From positions 4,030,001 to 4,094,000 of the forward strand of contig OZ245829.1 in the NCBI GenBank assembly GCA_965228625.1: a stretch of 64,000 nucleotides of DNA, read 5' to 3'. The DNA comes from UBA2767 sp965228625. GTDB taxonomy: Bacteria > Pseudomonadota > Alphaproteobacteria > Rhizobiales > Methyloligellaceae. The position numbers were made by a program, and so were the translations under genes. The notes beneath the pieces were generated by a model. It made no database searches. It saw nothing but the letters and a program-made list of their open reading frames with translations, and was not told the DNA's origin. Shown piece after piece: positions 60,536 to 64,000 of this stretch (the first letter of the stretch is position 1; each line of letters begins with the position of its first letter).

Positions 60536-61198
60536 CTATGTCCGCTCGTCCAGTCCGATGCCGCCGTGGCGGCGCGACCACGTGGCCGCGTCATCGGCAT
60601 AGGTCTGGAGCGCCGAAAGCGCGGACGCGTCCAGCGCGCTGCTCCTTTCCGCCGCGGAGATGATGTCACCCAGCGTGGTCAGGGCGATCGTCCGCGCGTG
60701 GCCCGGAAAGATGTTGTAGGCAAACAGGACGAAGATGCCGACGACCCGCGCTTCAGCACGTTCAAGTGCCTGCTTGAACGTTGTCTTCGTCCGTCCGTCG
60801 GTTGTGACGTCGTCGATCAGGAGGGTAGGGGCGCCAGGTTCGAAATCGCCTTCGCATTGCGCAAGCCGCCCGAAGCCCTTGGCCTGTTTCAACGCAACGA
60901 CCAGTGGACAGGCGAGGCGGTCGGCAACCATGGCGGCGAACGGCACGCCGGCCAGCTCGCACCCTGCAATCTGCTCGAATGCCTTGCTGCCGATTTCCAG
61001 TTCGATCTTGTCGAGCGTGAGTTCCAGCAGCCGCGTGCGCGCACCGGGCCGCGCGATAAGCCGCTTGATGTCGATGAACACGGGGCTCGCCCAGCCGGAT
61101 GAAAAGAAGAACGGATCTCCGCTGGCGCGGATGTAGACGACCTGCTCGTTGAGCAGAAGCTGCGCGGCCTCAAGCGCGGACGTTTCGCTCTCGCTCAC
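60536..61198 (-). CDS. pyrE: orotate phosphoribosyltransferase
   Basis: A 220-residue enzyme of pyrimidine synthesis that joins orotate to PRPP giving OMP. The PRPP loop LLIDDVTTDGRTKTTF is intact, and GWASPVFIDIKRLIARP near the N-terminus plus ALKQAKGFGRLA match the alphaproteobacterial PyrE form, which is longer than E. coli PyrE. I start at GTG 61198, which overlaps the upstream hydrolase stop (GTGA), giving translational coupling; the longer open frame runs into that gene. Confidence 0.9.
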   Translation of the reverse strand: MSESETSALEAAQLLLNEQVVYIRASGDPFFFSSGWASPVFIDIKRLIARPGARTRLLELTLDKIELEIGSKAFEQIAGCELAGVPFAAMVADRLACPLVVALKQAKGFGRLAQCEGDFEPGAPTLLIDDVTTDGRTKTTFKQALERAEARVVGIFVLFAYNIFPGHARTIALTTLGDIISAAERSSALDASALSALQTYADDAATWSRRHGGIGLDERT

Positions 61199-62523
61199 CT
61201 TTGCATCTCCTCCGCATCGTTCGCCGCCTGCCATAGCGCCCGCGATACCACCTCGGCCCCGGCAAAGAAATCCTCGTACTCCATCGCCTCATGCGGATTG
61301 TGGCTGCCCTTGTCGTTGCGCACAAACACCATCGCGGACGGAATGCCCTGATTGGCGAAGATCGCGGAATCGTGGCCGGCGCCGGACGGCATGATCTCGT
61401 ATTCAATGCCGGCGGCCTCGGCTTGGGTTCCGAGCAACGAAACCACGGAATCGCTCATTCGCGCGGGCTCGGTATAGACCCTTTCCCCCAGGTCGAACGT
61501 CACGCCGCGCCGTTCGCCGATCTGCTTGCACTCGTTCTCGATCAGGTTGCCGAACGACTGCAGCGTCTTGGTGTCCTGGCTGCGGTACTCCAGTGCAAAC
61601 GTCACTTCGCCCGGAACGCGCGAGACGGCATGCTCGTCCTTGTTGGTCTCGACAATGCCGGACGTCACCACCAGGTCCTCGCCCCACTCGAGCAGAATGC
61701 GCCAGTGCTCGTCGATGCGCATCAGCAATTCCGACATGGCCAGCACCGCGTCATGGCGCAGCCATCTCGGCACGGCGCCTGAATGGGCCGCCTCACCGCG
61801 ACACACGACCCGGCGATGGCGAACGTTCCCGCGAATACCGGTAACGAGCCCGACGGGCTTCTCACGCGCGATCAGGACCGGTCCCTGCTCGATATGAAGC
61901 TCGACCCAGCAATGAAGACGCTGCGCGTACATCAGCGGATGCCCGGCTTTGATGGGAGCAAGGTCGACGCTGCAGGCCGCCATGTGGTGTTCAAGCGTGT
62001 TGCCGGACTGGCGATGGCGGCTTTGCAGGTCGCTCTCCGCCAGGAGACCGAAAAGCGCGCGCGAGCCGAAGTAGCACGGGCCGCCATACCAGGCGCTTTC
62101 CTCGCCGCGCAGCACGAAAAGCTCCATGGGCCGGCGCGGTGTTTCCCGGTCCTTCGCCGCCAGAAGCGCGAGCAACGATGCAATGACGCCGGCCGCCCCG
62201 TCGAAATTTCCGCCCTGTGGCACGCTGTCGAGATGCGAACCCGATGCGACGACGGGCAGATCGGGCTCGCGGCCTTCGAGACGCACGATCAGGTTGCGCG
62301 CCGCATCCCAATGCGTGGAGAGGCCGTGATCCTTGCCGAGCTGCTCGATGACCTCAATCGCCCGCGTTTCGCCGGGGCCGTAGGTTTCGCGGCTGATGCC
62401 AACGCCGTCGAACGACATCTCGCGGAACTCGTCAAAGAGCGCGCGCGCAAGCTCGCGCAGTTCCGCACTCAGGTGATTTGATCCGGAAAGTTGCGCCCCG
62501 ACTGGTGTTGCGTCGTTCGCCAC
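61195..62523 (-). CDS. M20 family N-carbamoyl-amino-acid hydrolase-type enzyme
   Basis: A 442-residue zinc hydrolase of the carbamoylase/allantoate amidohydrolase group. Signature words are SGSHLDSVPQGGNFDGAAGV, VLRGEESAWYGG with the catalytic glutamates, ELHIEQGPVL, and MPSGAGHDSAIFANQGIP. It removes a carbamoyl or ureido group from a small acid. The GTG at 62523 is chosen because GGGAGG lies 8 bp before it. It overlaps pyrE by 4 bp, which links it to pyrimidine synthesis or breakdown, possibly acting on ureido-acids such as N-carbamoylaspartate. Confidence 0.87.
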   Translation of the reverse strand: MANDATPVGAQLSGSNHLSAELRELARALFDEFREMSFDGVGISRETYGPGETRAIEVIEQLGKDHGLSTHWDAARNLIVRLEGREPDLPVVASGSHLDSVPQGGNFDGAAGVIASLLALLAAKDRETPRRPMELFVLRGEESAWYGGPCYFGSRALFGLLAESDLQSRHRQSGNTLEHHMAACSVDLAPIKAGHPLMYAQRLHCWVELHIEQGPVLIAREKPVGLVTGIRGNVRHRRVVCRGEAAHSGAVPRWLRHDAVLAMSELLMRIDEHWRILLEWGEDLVVTSGIVETNKDEHAVSRVPGEVTFALEYRSQDTKTLQSFGNLIENECKQIGERRGVTFDLGERVYTEPARMSDSVVSLLGTQAEAAGIEYEIMPSGAGHDSAIFANQGIPSAMVFVRNDKGSHNPHEAMEYEDFFAGAEVVSRALWQAANDAEEMQR

Positions 62524-62546
62524 GAAGGCCTCCCGCAAATGCGAAA

Positions 62547-62565
62547 CGGCGCCTGCAGGGCGCCG
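62547..62565. other. hairpin in the carbamoylase/rhodanese divergent region
   Basis: Perfect 7-bp stem CGGCGCC / GGCGCCG with loop TGCAG, 24 bp upstream of the hydrolase start codon. It would lie in the hydrolase 5' leader or core promoter. Its role is unknown. Confidence 0.4.
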
Positions 62566-62664
62566 CTTTCTGCTCAGGAAGCAATTAACACTAGCTGAAA
62601 CGTGAACACCCGACAAGCACCCGGACAATTGCCTGAGGCGTATGTTCAAGATAGGTGTTTAGCC

Positions 62665-63222
62665 ATGAGTAAACGCTTTTTCGTCATCGCCGCGTTGCTT
62701 GTTGCCGTTACGGTTTCGCTGGGCAGCGACTTGCATGCGCGCGACCCTTTCAATCTTGAAACCGTGCGCGCGCAGGTGACCCGCGACTATGGCGGCGTGT
62801 CACACCTGTCAACACAGACCTTTGCCGCGCAGATGGCGCGGCGGCCCGACGTGCTTCTTTTCGACGTGCGCGAGGAGGATGAATTTTCCGTCAGCCATCT
62901 TGCTGGCGCGGAGCGGGTCGACCCGGACATCTGGCGCTGGACATTCATGAACCGGTTCGGCGAACGGGTGCAGGGCAAGACGGTGATCTTCTATTGTTCC
63001 GTCGGTGTCCGCTCATCGCGCCTTGCCGCGCGCGTGCAGGCCGCCCTCAGGGAGCAGGGCGCGAAAGCCGTCTACAATCTCGATGGCGGTATCTTTGCCT
63101 GGCACAACGAACGCCGCCCGCTTGTGAACACCAAGGGGCAAACGGACTTCGTGCACCCGTTCGACTCCCATTGGGGGCAGTTGGTGAAACGCGGCGAGAT
63201 GGCGCGAACCTCACCTGAGTGA
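62665..63222 (+). CDS. periplasmic rhodanese-like protein
   Basis: A 185-residue protein with a signal peptide (FFVIAALLVAVTVSLGSDLHA) and one rhodanese domain: LLFDVREEDEFSVSHLAGAERV, then the active-site loop FYCSVGVRSSRLA with the catalytic cysteine, and NLDGGIFAWHNERRPL. A persulfide on the cysteine would be the functional group. The C-terminus ends with HPFDSHWGQLV. ATG 62665 is the first start that gives a good signal peptide. Its 3' end overlaps the glycosyltransferase by 12 bp. Confidence 0.85.
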   Translation: MSKRFFVIAALLVAVTVSLGSDLHARDPFNLETVRAQVTRDYGGVSHLSTQTFAAQMARRPDVLLFDVREEDEFSVSHLAGAERVDPDIWRWTFMNRFGERVQGKTVIFYCSVGVRSSRLAARVQAALREQGAKAVYNLDGGIFAWHNERRPLVNTKGQTDFVHPFDSHWGQLVKRGEMARTSPE

Positions 63223-63927
63223 CGCGGGCTCCGGCAGACGGGGCTTCAGCGCATAGCGGCCGATGAGGCCGAGGATCTTGGTCCCCGCCAGGATCGTCCC
63301 CTTGATCGTACCGGAGATCTTCGAGACACCGATCCGCGGGCGGTAGCTCACCGGCACTTCGGTAACGCTCAGGCCGAGGAGGGCGGCCTTGATCTGCATT
63401 TCAACCGTCCAGCCATAAGTCCGGTCCTGCATGCCGAGGCGGCGCAGGGCCCGCGCGTCGATCGCACGGAACGGCCCGAGATCGGTATAACAGGTGCGCC
63501 ACAGCCCGTTCATCAGCTTGCAGGCGAGCCAGTTGCCGAACCGCTGTTGGATCGTCAGTGCGCCGCGCTTCGCATTGCCGGTGACACGCGAGCCAACAAC
63601 GAACTCGCACGCGCCTGTGGCGACGGGCTCAACGACCTTGCCGAGCTCATCCGGGTGGTCCGAATAGTCGCCGTCGAGAAAGACGATGACATCCGCGTTG
63701 TCGCAGGCTGCGATGCCTGCGAGGCACGCCGCGCCATAGCCGCGCTCGGCCTCGAATACGACCCGTGCACCGCTTTCGCGCGCGATGTCCGGCGTCCCGT
63801 CGGTGGACCCGTTATCGGCAACCACGACTTCGTCGACCCAATCCGGGATATCGGCAATTACGCGCGAAATCGCATTCGCTTCGTTGAGCGCGGGAATGAC
63901 GACACTGATGCGCTTGCCATGTTTCAT
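63211..63927 (-). CDS. family 2 glycosyltransferase (DPM1-like)
   Basis: A 238-residue GT-A glycosyltransferase. The N-terminal ISVVIPALNEANAISRVI and the nucleotide-binding VVVADNGSTDGTPDIA are followed by the metal-binding FLDGDYSDHPDE. The C-terminus has a hydrophobic patch (LAGTKILGLIGRYAL) but no full membrane anchor. Such enzymes make polyprenyl-phosphate sugars for cell-envelope synthesis. It converges with the rhodanese gene. The following 73 bp to the window end hold no visible gene start. Confidence 0.87.
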   Translation of the reverse strand: MKHGKRISVVIPALNEANAISRVIADIPDWVDEVVVADNGSTDGTPDIARESGARVVFEAERGYGAACLAGIAACDNADVIVFLDGDYSDHPDELGKVVEPVATGACEFVVGSRVTGNAKRGALTIQQRFGNWLACKLMNGLWRTCYTDLGPFRAIDARALRRLGMQDRTYGWTVEMQIKAALLGLSVTEVPVSYRPRIGVSKISGTIKGTILAGTKILGLIGRYALKPRLPEPASLR

Positions 63928-64000
63928 GAGGTTTCCTCTGCATTCTTAACGTAGTTCGGGGGTCGCACGGATGCAGCGATGGAATGCCGTCCCTCCCAGA

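Noticed and set aside
1..64000. Signs of a mobile island (integrase, transposase, insertion sequence, att repeats at the tRNA)
   Set aside because: No such gene was found and I saw no repeat of the tRNA-His 3' end in the window; codon character is even throughout.

Overview
The window looks like a chromosomal segment of an alphaproteobacterium, most likely in the Hyphomicrobiales (Rhizobiales). The evidence is GC-rich coding sequence, several sites matching the Irr iron control element, a tRNA-His with A73 and no encoded G-1, phasin/PHB genes with a PhaR-type site, and a TauR/Tpa/Ald taurine module. No phage, transposase, CRISPR array or rRNA operon was seen. The genus cannot be fixed from what is here.

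Layout. 1-2.1 kb: the end of a 2-oxoacid:ferredoxin oxidoreductase (korA, cut by the window edge, then korB). 2.1-10.6 kb: an MFS carrier, then taurine uptake and use: tauC, tauB and tauA with a transaminase (tpa-like) on the minus strand, and divergent tauR-ald on the plus strand. 10.8-20.3 kb: small membrane proteins, a TPR protein, a sodium:solute symporter, a secreted protein of unknown function, an orphan solute-binding protein with an acidic linker, and an AsmA protein. 20.5-23.3 kb: acetoacetate-CoA ligase, then bfd-bfr with an Irr-type box. 23.4-25.4 kb: a soluble MCP-signalling protein with a C-terminal globin, a 10-cysteine protein and a small upstream leader/ORF region behind two Irr-type boxes. 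25.7-29.8 kb: serine hydrolase, PAS histidine kinase, phasin, tRNA-His. 29.9-46.5 kb: an iron/heme/metallophore island: cysteine-free Rrf2 regulator, secreted protein-exbB-exbD-exbD-tonB, AraC regulator, TonB-dependent receptor-methyltransferase-2TM protein-DUF1971, an iron ABC permease and binding protein, an IsdG-type heme monooxygenase with a GNAT protein, and a hemoglobin/heme-type receptor with a secreted partner. 46.9-49.6 kb: TPR-sulfotransferase, DUF2147 and a small protein. 49.8-57.6 kb: a LysR regulator divergent from a complete dipeptide ABC importer with an M20 peptidase. 57.7-64 kb: dinB, DUF805-TPR, pyrE with an overlapping carbamoylase-type hydrolase, rhodanese, and a GT2 glycosyltransferase.

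How it fits together. About half of the 22.5-46.5 kb segment handles iron or heme: storage (Bfr/Bfd), outer-membrane uptake energised by TonB-ExbBD, periplasmic iron capture, heme breakdown and heme sensing. Four Irr-type boxes tie parts of it to one regulator. The least expected signals are a 33-nt leader element, 30/33 identical, that sits just before the start codons at two iron-box-controlled loci; a reversed-order globin/MCP protein; an Rrf2 protein that has lost the cluster cysteines; and a TonB receptor operon carrying separate TehB-like parts. Coordinates marked as small ORFs near 25.1 kb and 42.2 kb are uncertain because the reading frame appears to switch in both.
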